Shown: positions 1 to 6,912 of the stretch, piece by piece
Position numbering within the stretch: position 1 is the stretch's first letter
Layout of the letters: the number at the start of each line of letters is the position of its first letter
NCBI GenBank assembly: GCA_913775215.1
Contig: CAJYKO010000247.1
Span: 1 to 10,328, forward strand
Source: an uncultured Devosia sp.
Lineage (GTDB): Bacteria; Pseudomonadota; Alphaproteobacteria; Rhizobiales; Devosiaceae
Direction: 5' to 3'
Length of the DNA: 10,328 bases
Position numbers and translations under genes: made by a program
Notes under the pieces: generated by a model
What the model saw: the letters and a program-made list of their open reading frames with translations, nothing else
Databases searched by the model: none
What the model was told of the DNA's origin: nothing

Positions 1-448
1 TCATTTACGAGACAGCTTACGACGGCCAGCTCGCGCTGATGCTAGATGCACGGCTCCCGCTCCGAACATGAATGAATGTCTGAAGTTGGGAAGCGACGAA
101 AATAGCGCGAATGACCGTTTCTGGGTCACTGGGGCAGAAGGGGAGGGAGGGCGGCCGCTCTCGACCAGTTCAAGTCATTCCGCGCTCGACGCGTAAATGT
201 CCGGTCACGCCGGAACCGGTCATAGCGCGCATTCAAGCTGCCGGACAGGCGTGCACCCCAATCATTGCCTTTCTCGACCGGATTGCCGGGGACGTTTCGT
301 TGCCGCTGACGGTCCGCGTCCACTACGCACTCAATGCGCTCGAACCTGAGCCATTCCGGGGCTGCCTGCGTGGGCGGAGGAGAAGGTCGGCTCGGTCATT
401 GTCCCGCTGCTTCGCAGGCATGGTGTCGAAGTCGGCTGAGGGGCAGGA
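1..448. other. Non-coding or decayed flank downstream of the defence cassette
   Basis: I find no gene I can defend here. A plus-strand frame stays open from about 111 to 476 and its middle part (about 218-365) has coding-like third-position GC. However, it has no ribosome binding site, its ends are low-complexity and arginine-rich, and it runs into the 3' end of the opposite gene, so at most it is a gene remnant. Motifs of the type AATGACCG / CGGTCATT occur at 109-117 and 393-400, and again at 6323-6331 beyond the other side of the cassette. I know this style of short motif from sphingomonad intergenic DNA. No clear terminator hairpin with a T-run was seen after the minus-strand gene that ends at 449. 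Confidence 0.45.
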
Positions 449-1249
449 TCACCCAGCCCGACGGCGCAGGAGATAGACGCTCAGCGCGCTGGCGGCGGTG
501 ACCACAAGCTCGGCCTCCTCGAATTGCGGTTGGCGCCCTTCAAGGATGTGGCGCCCCTGCTGCGACGTGAACCCCCAGAGCTTCTCGACCGCCTGATCGA
601 GCGGCGCCGGCAGGTTCAGCCGCCTAATGGCCGGCCCGAGCGTGTCCGTCGTCCCGCCCACCTCGCGCGCGACGCATTCCAGCGCCGCCATGGCGTGCTG
701 GATCGCGCCGGTGACATCGGCATGGGGGCGGCGCGAGATATCGCGCAAGGCTTCATGGACCTCGTTCGCGGCCGTCGGCGCGCCGTGCTGCCGCATCACC
801 TCGGTCGCATGTCCGGTGGCGAGCGCGAAGGCCTCCGATCCGCGCGCGATCAACGTCCCCTGCTTCATCTCCCAGCCCACACCCCGCTCGCGGAAAAGCT
901 GGTTGAGCTGCGCTTCGAAGCGGGCCTGCTGCGTGCCGGTAAAGTCGCGCGTGCCGATTTCGGCGTAGAGGCGTTCGGCAAAATCATACACGCTATACCA
1001 TGGCGCTTCGTCGATAAGCCCCGACACCTCGCGCTCGACATTGCTCGCTGACCAGTTGTTCTGGTCGGGCCGCCGCAGCAGGACCTGGCACAGAATGTCG
1101 CGCATCACGCCGGGGCTAAGGTCAGCACCGTATCCCGCCATCAGGATTCCGTCGCGGACCGAAGTCGGCGCGTCTTCGCGGATCGTGATTTCGGCTTCTG
1201 GAGCCTGGTAGCCGAAGCGATCGGAGAAGGAGGAGCCGGAACCGTTCAT
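449..1249 (-). CDS. AbiJ-NTD4 / HEPN-like abortive-infection family protein
   Basis: A 266-aa soluble protein with no signal peptide or membrane segment. The N-terminus carries FSDRFGY at residues 8-14, the signature I associate with the AbiJ_NTD4 domain, extending to about residue 98. A middle segment (about 108-140) contains LFRERGVGWEM and GTLIARGSEAF, typical of the link in this family. The C-terminal part (about 160-266) is helical, with AIQHAMAALECVARE, LWGFTSQQGRH (R233-H234) and EEAELVVTAASAL, matching the HEPN-like C-terminal module of AbiJ-type proteins. Members of this class act in abortive phage defence, and HEPN modules are often RNases; RNase activity here is inference. The ATG at 1249 is the only reasonable start, because an in-frame TAA lies four codons upstream. 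Its Shine-Dalgarno sequence is poor, so translation may depend on coupling to the DUF3800 gene, whose stop lies 37 bp upstream. It is the last gene of the three-gene cassette. Confidence 0.75.
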   Translation of the reverse strand: MNGSGSSFSDRFGYQAPEAEITIREDAPTSVRDGILMAGYGADLSPGVMRDILCQVLLRRPDQNNWSASNVEREVSGLIDEAPWYSVYDFAERLYAEIGTRDFTGTQQARFEAQLNQLFRERGVGWEMKQGTLIARGSEAFALATGHATEVMRQHGAPTAANEVHEALRDISRRPHADVTGAIQHAMAALECVAREVGGTTDTLGPAIRRLNLPAPLDQAVEKLWGFTSQQGRHILEGRQPQFEEAELVVTAASALSVYLLRRRAG

Positions 1250-1286
1250 GCGGCGACATTACCAGATTCGTCCGCGAACTCCCGGC

Positions 1287-2327
1287 CTATTTGGCGGCGG
1301 CTGGTTCGTCCTCGGGCCAAGCAAGGCTGGGCGTCGCCATGATCCGGCCGCCCATGCGGAACTTATTCATTGTAGGCAGCAGCGCGCGGGCCAGCTTGCG
1401 ATCGGGCGGAAGCAGCCCAACGGGGCTTACATAGACGTCGCTGCGGTGGATCATGAGGCCGCGCAGCGGCAGCCATCCCGGCTCGCCGAGATTGCCGATC
1501 AAGCCGCGGCGTAGCGCGTTTGTCACGATATCGACCAACTCCAGCCCGGGCTCCGGTTCGCTCGAGAAGCGAAAGCTCTCGCCATACATCTTCTGCAGGT
1601 CGATGCCGGCGCCCCGGCTACGATCGGCGGGCGGCGCAACGTCGCGGAGATATTCCGGGAGATCGTCAAAGATGAAGCGACGAAAATGGCGGTAATCGCC
1701 GCCGGGGAGCATCGCGCCCGGTTTCACCAGCGACATCGCCTGCAGCCAGATCACCAGCGTTTTGGACCACCAGTCCTCCCAGTTGGTGACGGCACCAGGA
1801 TTCTTGGCGTCGATGACCCAGTGGAATTCGCCGAGTTCCTTCGGGAAGCGCTGGCAGTGGTAGACGATCATGTCCTGCATGACGTTGTAGAGGAGGTCGA
1901 TCGTCACAGCGCCCTGAACATAGAGCTGGTCGGAAAACCGGGCCATGCGCGCCTGCAGCGCGGCGACGCTATCTCGCAGTTCTTGGGTATGGCCATCGGT
2001 GAGGTTGGCAGCGAGGCCCGCGCCGCGTCTCTCGCGGTGCTTGGCGATGTCCTCCGGGCTGTGGTCGGCGAGGTCGATCATCGAGGCGCAGAACAGGGCG
2101 CCGCTGATGCGCAGGAGCTCGATCACCGCAGCAACCTGGCGCTCGTCGAGCAGGCTACCTTTCACCTCGCCCTTTCGCGTGGGCAGGTTCGAGCGGAGCC
2201 GCCCATATTTCTTGAACAGCTTGGGCAGGCGGTGTGACGGCATGATGAGCGCGCCGAGCGTCGAGACCGCCGGCGCGTCGGCCCCCACCCCAGTAAACGT
2301 CCCTGACTCATCGATGAAGATATGCAC
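1287..2327 (-). CDS. DUF3800 domain protein (predicted RNase H-like nuclease)
   Basis: A 346-aa protein opening with MHIFIDESG, the hallmark FIDESG motif (D6-E7) of the DUF3800 family. Further family-type acidic positions follow: GEVKGS (E54, K56), VIDAKN (D173) and LELVDIVTNALRR (D266). DUF3800 proteins are predicted to have an RNase H-like fold with a carboxylate metal site. They are common in defence islands, but their substrate is not settled, so nuclease activity is inferred. Residues 290-346 form an extra tail rich in Pro and Arg. The start is GTG at 2327, well supported by a near-perfect AAGGAGG at 2333-2339 with a 5-nt spacer; no upstream alternative is better. The gene is second in the cassette, 128 bp after the SIR2 gene and 37 bp before the AbiJ-like gene. 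The strong ribosome binding site suggests it is translated independently of the upstream gene. Confidence 0.8.
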   Translation of the reverse strand: MHIFIDESGTFTGVGADAPAVSTLGALIMPSHRLPKLFKKYGRLRSNLPTRKGEVKGSLLDERQVAAVIELLRISGALFCASMIDLADHSPEDIAKHRERRGAGLAANLTDGHTQELRDSVAALQARMARFSDQLYVQGAVTIDLLYNVMQDMIVYHCQRFPKELGEFHWVIDAKNPGAVTNWEDWWSKTLVIWLQAMSLVKPGAMLPGGDYRHFRRFIFDDLPEYLRDVAPPADRSRGAGIDLQKMYGESFRFSSEPEPGLELVDIVTNALRRGLIGNLGEPGWLPLRGLMIHRSDVYVSPVGLLPPDRKLARALLPTMNKFRMGGRIMATPSLAWPEDEPAAAK

Positions 2328-2332
2328 AAGGC

Positions 2333-2339
2333 CCTCCTT
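2333..2339 (-). promoter_or_regulatory. Strong Shine-Dalgarno of the DUF3800 gene
   Basis: AAGGAGG lies 5 nt before the GTG start and settles that start. The bases around it, CAAGG-AGGG-CCTTG (2327-2340), can form a small 5-bp hairpin that overlaps the first base of the start codon, which could modestly dampen initiation. Confidence 0.8.
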
Positions 2340-2416
2340 GTTGAGGACAATAAGCCGGTTCGCGCGCCGGCGCGATCACGACTACCAGGACCAGCTTGCC
2401 ACCCGCGGGCAAATCC

Positions 2417-2440
2417 GCGCGGTAGGCTCGGTCACCGCGC
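2417..2440 (-). other. 7-bp inverted repeat between the SIR2 and DUF3800 genes
   Basis: GCGCGGT and ACCGCGC (2417-2423 and 2434-2440) are perfect inverted arms around a 10-nt loop, 15 nt past the SIR2 stop codon. No T-run follows on the minus strand, so it is not a typical intrinsic terminator. It may be an mRNA-stabilising or attenuating hairpin that sets a different level for the two downstream genes. A 12-bp perfect palindrome of alternating C/G character lies at 2363-2374 in the same spacer. Confidence 0.35.
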
Positions 2441-2455
2441 AGCGGAAAACTCACT

Positions 2456-5400
2456 TTACGCGGCCGCTTGCCGGCGCGCCCAACCCATCAACTTCATGAA
2501 ACGCGGATCGGTTTCCAACGCCGCGTCGCTCTCCGCGAGACTCCACAACATGGATAGAAGCGAACTCGGGACTCCGTCTTCGGCCACAACGGCGTCAAGA
2601 AGGGTCAGCACGGCGCCCGGCGCGGTTTCATAGAACGCCTTCGCATCTTCGTCGCGACCGAGGTAGCTTTCGATCTCCCACGTATCGAGGGGCCCCAGGG
2701 CCGGCGCTATGGCATCGGCGGCCTCGGGAAAAGCCCCTGCCGTATGGAGCGCCAACCTCACAAGATGCAGACTGGCGCCGGCCGAACGGCTGGCGGGATC
2801 TAGCGGCCATATCTGTTTGAAGAGCGGTCCAATCCGCTCCCGCCAAAGATCCGCAGCGCTACCGTCCATCTTCTCGATCGCTTCGGAGAGCCAATATGCG
2901 GCACTGCTGCGAACCTCTTCTGCTGATCGGGCCAACGCGCGCCTGACCTCGACGCTGGTGATCTCGGGAACGGGCGCGGTTGCCACCTGAGCCCATAGCA
3001 GCGGTGCGACCATCCACTGGGCGACGGAATCGATCGAGCGATCGAGCTCCGAATGGCTGCCGGCTTCGAGCAGACCAGCCTTCACGGCTGCATAAAGATC
3101 AGGTTGAGGAATCTGTCCGCGCAGCAATACGGACCAAGCCGCCGGCGCATATGGGGACGTCCAAATCGTCAAAGGGAGCAACCATTGTGTCGTCCACGCC
3201 TCATGTTCACTGAACAGAGCCCTCACGCCGTCCATCGCGGCGGCCGTTCCAAGGAAACCCAGCTCACCCTCGGCAGAGACTAGGCGCTCAAGCCGCGCCA
3301 GGATCGCAAGCTGGTCATCGGCTGCTTCGCCCTCCCGCACCCTTTCATATTCTTCGAGCAGCAGCGTTCCAATTTTACCCTCTGCGCTGTTCAGCATGCT
3401 AAAGACGACGTCCCGTCGCGACTGATCCTCGACCGGTCCCGCATGATTCTTGACTGCGGCAAACAGCCGATCCCAGACCGAAAGAAGTGGTACCGTCGAA
3501 ATCGAAAGAGTGTCGCGCTTCCGGAGGAGCCAATCCGCGACCGCGGTATACGGCTCGAACTGAAAATCAGGCTGGCTGATCGCGTCCAGCGCGAGTTGCT
3601 GGATGTCTTCTCTCTGTGTTGCGGTGATGGACCAAAAAAACGACTGCCATGCGCCGGCGCGATTGCTGCTCGTCGGATCGTCCGCGAGGAGAGCGGACAA
3701 GGCACTCTGAGGCTCGGCATCGCAGTACAGTCGCCATAGATCGCCTTGTGCAAACGGATCGCGACCGACGACCTCTTCGACCCGACCAAGAACCTCTTCG
3801 ACCGGCGTGTCGGCGAGCAAACCTAGGTCTCCTTGGTGACCCACTGTCCGGACTCCGGACGACCAGACCCGGAAATCGTCCTCCTCGCCATCGGACTTCC
3901 AAGCAGGATGCTCGCCTCGGAGTTGCGCCAATGCGTCTGCCGCAAGCGGCGACAGACCAACACCCGTACCCTCGATCCGGGCGAGGCGGATGAACACGGC
4001 ATTGTCTCGCACCGATGCGATCTGGTCAGGATCGCCGTCAGCTATCAGGAGCTCGCGTGGCAAGCCGGCGCAGATACGTTCCTCCACCCTCGCCCGATCC
4101 GCGGCGAAAACGCTGGGCCACCGATGGACGAAAAGCTGCATGGTTTCGCGCCGGGCATCGCTGAGCCAGAAGTCTTCGTCCGACAATGTCAGCAGATGTT
4201 CGGCAACGTCCGACGTCGAGAAGAATGGCTGTCTCAAAGCGTGAAGCCCCATTCGTCGGAGCAGAAGATACGACGATGCCAGCCACTCAGTTGCCAGTGC
4301 TTTTGCTGTAACCGGTCGAACAGCGGCCTCCGTATCCCAAAGGTCGATCACTGCACGAACGATCGAATAAAAGCCGTCGGGGTGCTGGTCCTGGAAATGG
4401 CGTGAAACCGATTTGACGTCGCTGCTCGCCGCGTAAAGGGTGTCCGTATCTGCCGCCTCTTCGAGCGCATCCTCCAGCTCACGCATGAGCGCGCGGATCA
4501 GGCTCGAGCGGCCATCATCGGGCCAGTGCGCAACCAACTCCTCGATCTTGTCAAGCGATCCGGGGCCCCAGTCGATCCGCAGGACGTGTCGCAAAGCCAG
4601 AGTTTCAGGGGTAGGTTCGTCCTTCAAGCCTGGCCATTGAAAGACGTGACCGATCCCGATCTGTGGCCGGAGGCACGACAGAACGTCGCGCTTCGTACTT
4701 AGAGAGAAATCGCCCTCACTGATGGCCGCCTTCGCCCGAAACCAGCGAAGACCCACATCACTGTTGGAGGCATAGCGCCGCGTCGCAACCCGAACGATCA
4801 GCTGCCAGGCGCGAAGGAGCACCGGATGCAGATCGACCGACTTTCGATTTCGCCAGCCCAAGATCCGTTCGATGGCGCCCAGGGTCTCTGGCGAGAGGGG
4901 AAGATTCTCGGCCGTCGCAGCCGGCATGTTACGATCGTTCAATCGCGCAACGATCCAACGGTACGGCGAGATGGCGTTCGTTCGAAAGACGTCTGCCTTA
5001 ACGAGCGGCGCTGCCCATTTCGGATCCGGGTTAATCTCGCCAAGGAGCTCTCCTGCATCGCCGCCGCTCAGCAGCCAGCGGAGCCGCTGCCAATCACCAT
5101 CGCTGACCTCGTCCGGATCCTGCCCCAGTATCCGGCTGGCTTGCCCCCGGCGCCATCCGGTTGGATCTGCCGCGAACCCGGCCCACGTCGATATCGTCTC
5201 GTAGAGCGTGTCGTGATCTTTGGAACCGCGAGAGTCGTACGTGATCGCCGTCGCGCCCTTGGCCTCCCAGATCGCGGCAATCCGTTCCCTGGATGGACCG
5301 TCTGGCGCCGAGGGAACAAACGCGAAGATTTCGCGGATATCGGGGTAACGCTCCCTGTCCGCCGTGAGCACCTCAAGGATGTAGCGCATCGGCGGATCGT

Positions 5401-6094
5401 CGGCCCCATAGCCAAGGATCACGATGGTCGTCGCGCGTGCCAGGTCATAGACATATCGCGCCGCCCAGCCGGACCGGAGATAGGCTTCACCAAATTCAGC
5501 ACTGTTCAGTACCAAAGAGGTGCGCGAGAGGTCCAGATCGCCATCGGCAATTCGGCCATGCAGATGAAGGACGCCGGTAAAGTCAGTGCCAAGCGGGGGA
5601 GGCAGATCGGCGCATGCCCGGCTCGCCACTTCCGCAGGACCAGCCCTTTCGAAAAGGGTGTCGAAGTTGGTCGTGACGATGCGTTGCCGCATCTCGGCAT
5701 CGCGCGAGAGGGTCCAGACGTCCTGATGGGCCGGAAAGGGACCAAGCGGCGGCTGCAAGCTTTTCTCGATCGTCGTCATCAGCAGCCCCTCGGCTCGGAT
5801 CCGAGAGGCGGTGTCGGTGCCCCGTAGACGTTTGGAAAGAGCAAACAGAGCGCGATCAAGTGCCGCAGGCCCCTTCTCCTCGCCGTCCTTGTCGAGGCCC
5901 ATCGCATCTTCTTCGGCAGCGTATCCTTCCCAGCTCTCACCAAGATCAGCGTAGATGTCCGTGGTGAGCTTGTAGAATGATGGAAGGCCGTACCGCTGCG
6001 AAATGCCAGCGCCGCATAGGAATATAACTTCGCCCCTCTCTTGGAGGGCAATCAATCGATCCGGAATATCGGCAGTATCATCGGACAAGCGCAT
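2456..6094 (-). CDS. SIR2-domain antiphage-type protein with long C-terminal region (DSR-like)
   Basis: A 1,212-aa protein from the chosen start. Residues about 10-305 form a SIR2 domain. GAGIS (28-32) is the nucleotide-binding loop, followed by GLPSF (36-40). TTNFDTLFE (141-149) contains N143. LHLHG (176-180) contains H179, the expected catalytic histidine. LNSAEFGEAY (196-205) and ILGYGADDPP (226-235) follow. The N...H pair corresponds to the NAD-hydrolysing pair described in ThsA and DSR2, so NADase activity is well supported. The remaining 900 residues have no motif I recognise. They look helical and repeat-like, fitting a sensor or scaffold; the last 200 residues could be a DUF4020-type domain as in DSR1-like sirtuins, which I recall rather than prove. 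The ATG at 6094 has GGGAGA 10 nt upstream and begins just before the domain. A GTG at 6151 would add 19 residues but lacks its own Shine-Dalgarno sequence. It leads the cassette with the DUF3800 and AbiJ-like genes. The likely role is abortive defence by NAD+ depletion. Confidence 0.85.
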   Translation of the reverse strand: MRLSDDTADIPDRLIALQERGEVIFLCGAGISQRYGLPSFYKLTTDIYADLGESWEGYAAEEDAMGLDKDGEEKGPAALDRALFALSKRLRGTDTASRIRAEGLLMTTIEKSLQPPLGPFPAHQDVWTLSRDAEMRQRIVTTNFDTLFERAGPAEVASRACADLPPPLGTDFTGVLHLHGRIADGDLDLSRTSLVLNSAEFGEAYLRSGWAARYVYDLARATTIVILGYGADDPPMRYILEVLTADRERYPDIREIFAFVPSAPDGPSRERIAAIWEAKGATAITYDSRGSKDHDTLYETISTWAGFAADPTGWRRGQASRILGQDPDEVSDGDWQRLRWLLSGGDAGELLGEINPDPKWAAPLVKADVFRTNAISPYRWIVARLNDRNMPAATAENLPLSPETLGAIERILGWRNRKSVDLHPVLLRAWQLIVRVATRRYASNSDVGLRWFRAKAAISEGDFSLSTKRDVLSCLRPQIGIGHVFQWPGLKDEPTPETLALRHVLRIDWGPGSLDKIEELVAHWPDDGRSSLIRALMRELEDALEEAADTDTLYAASSDVKSVSRHFQDQHPDGFYSIVRAVIDLWDTEAAVRPVTAKALATEWLASSYLLLRRMGLHALRQPFFSTSDVAEHLLTLSDEDFWLSDARRETMQLFVHRWPSVFAADRARVEERICAGLPRELLIADGDPDQIASVRDNAVFIRLARIEGTGVGLSPLAADALAQLRGEHPAWKSDGEEDDFRVWSSGVRTVGHQGDLGLLADTPVEEVLGRVEEVVGRDPFAQGDLWRLYCDAEPQSALSALLADDPTSSNRAGAWQSFFWSITATQREDIQQLALDAISQPDFQFEPYTAVADWLLRKRDTLSISTVPLLSVWDRLFAAVKNHAGPVEDQSRRDVVFSMLNSAEGKIGTLLLEEYERVREGEAADDQLAILARLERLVSAEGELGFLGTAAAMDGVRALFSEHEAWTTQWLLPLTIWTSPYAPAAWSVLLRGQIPQPDLYAAVKAGLLEAGSHSELDRSIDSVAQWMVAPLLWAQVATAPVPEITSVEVRRALARSAEEVRSSAAYWLSEAIEKMDGSAADLWRERIGPLFKQIWPLDPASRSAGASLHLVRLALHTAGAFPEAADAIAPALGPLDTWEIESYLGRDEDAKAFYETAPGAVLTLLDAVVAEDGVPSSLLSMLWSLAESDAALETDPRFMKLMGWARRQAAA

Positions 6095-6542
6095 TGAGCG
6101 TAAATCTCCCGATGCCCCTGCGGTGGCAAGGCAAACTTGACCCGGGCTCACCGTCGTTGCTCGCTCATTGCGTGGACCTTTCGTGGATCACGACGACTGG
6201 TTGCATGGTCAATGTGGTGGTTGGGAGAGCGTCGTGCGGCACGCCACCGACCGCTTCTGGAAATTGCCGTCATTTGTCGAGCACGTGGTCAACGGCAGAA
6301 ATGTCCCAATTCTCGCCATTTCCGGTCATTCTGTGAATCGGCTCGCCACCCCGAAACCGGCCGATCCGCTAACCGTCAGCAGTCCCGTTTCTTCATGTTC
6401 AACAGACCGTTTTGGAAAAACGCAATCGGGAACAGATTTCGGGAAGACCGGCCCGCCGGGCAATTGAGGAAGACGGGAGTTGCCTAAGCCGTTCCGTTCG
6501 ACCTTCGTTTTCGGGAGGGCGGGTCTTAGCCATAAGGATCAT

Positions 6543-6626
6543 ATGACCAACCACCTTCACATCATCACCGGCGGGCCCGGACCGGGCAGAATGAGTTTGA
6601 TCGACGCGCTAGCAGCTGAGGGTTTG
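6543..6626 (+). pseudogene. N-terminal remnant of an AAA_28-like P-loop ATPase
   Basis: The plus-strand frame from the ATG at 6543 reads MTNHLHIITGG, then PGPGRMSLIDALAAEGL, 28 residues in all. This matches the usual start of AAA_28-type ATPases, where ITGGPGSGKTSLIDAL is typical. The Walker A lysine and threonine are replaced (GRM instead of GKT), and similarity stops at residue 28; the frame then runs through a low-complexity LFLFLFP stretch to a stop near 6722. A good Shine-Dalgarno-like AAGGA survives just upstream (about 6533-6537), so a real gene once began here. It is truncated and unlikely to be functional. It is the only plus-strand gene trace in the window and marks a recombination or decay point between the defence cassette and the rest. 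Confidence 0.6.
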
Positions 6627-6877
6627 AACGAATTGTCCTTGTTTCTTTTCCTCTTTCCTCAGAGGGGCGGCTTCCCCGTTCTTCGTTTCGAAAGCCCAAC
6701 CGGCGGCGGATGCGCCGGGTAACGGACTTGTCTTCGAGGTCCGGACGTGTGTGGCAGCGCTGTCGATGCGCAGAGCGATCGCGCCACGCGAATGCGGCGG
6801 TGCCGGTAGGGCAAGAGTGCGGCCCGCCTGCGAACTCGGCCGTAGTGACCACAATGATGCTGGTCAGCGACGGATCT

Positions 6878-6904
6878 GGGACCGGTGCGCTGAGCACCGG
6901 CCCC
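6878..6904 (-). terminator. Strong hairpin just after the 449-aa gene (terminator-like)
   Basis: On the minus strand, GGGGCCGGTGC and GCACCGGTCCC flank a 5-nt loop. In RNA this gives an 11-bp stem with one G-U pair, starting 8 nt after the stop codon at 6913. No T-run follows, so it may be a Rho-assisted terminator or a 3' stabilising hairpin rather than a classic intrinsic terminator. Confidence 0.45.
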
Positions 6905-6912
6905 ACAACCGA

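Larger units (their letters stand above)
6095..6912. other. Intergenic stretch without a convincing intact gene
   Basis: This 0.8-kb stretch separates the defence cassette from the 449-aa gene. It must hold the promoter of the cassette, but I see no clear -35/-10 pair; TTGACC at 6205-6210 on the minus strand, with a poor -10, is the best guess. Other contents: a 6-codon minus-strand leader-like frame at 6148-6168; an imperfect 18-bp palindrome centred on CACGTG near 6280-6297; sphingomonad-style motifs (CGGTCATTC at 6323-6331, GACCGCTTCTGG near 6248); the decayed ATPase start at 6543; and a hairpin at 6878-6904. Minus-strand open frames at 6565-6906 and 6609-6854 look non-coding. Confidence 0.5.

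Noticed and set aside
111..476. 121-aa plus-strand open frame as an intact gene
   Set aside because: No Shine-Dalgarno sequence, low-complexity Arg-rich ends, no family recognised, and it overlaps the 3' end of the AbiJ-like gene.
4826..5827. 333-aa plus-strand open frame
   Set aside because: It lies entirely antisense to the SIR2 gene, whose motifs are unambiguous. Its composition (Arg-rich, no motif) is that of a shadow frame in GC-rich DNA.
6095..6151. 19-residue N-terminal extension of the SIR2 protein from GTG 6151
   Set aside because: No Shine-Dalgarno sequence of its own, while the internal ATG at 6094 has GGGAGA and sits where family members usually begin. Kept only as an alternative via the leader-coupling idea.
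6565..6906. 113-aa minus-strand frame (GTG start) after the 449-aa gene
   Set aside because: Its start lies at the edge of the strong hairpin at 6878-6904, it has no good ribosome binding site, the composition is Arg/Ser-rich, and it overlaps the AAA_28 remnant. A second overlapping frame (6609-6854) looks equally plausible, which suggests neither is real.
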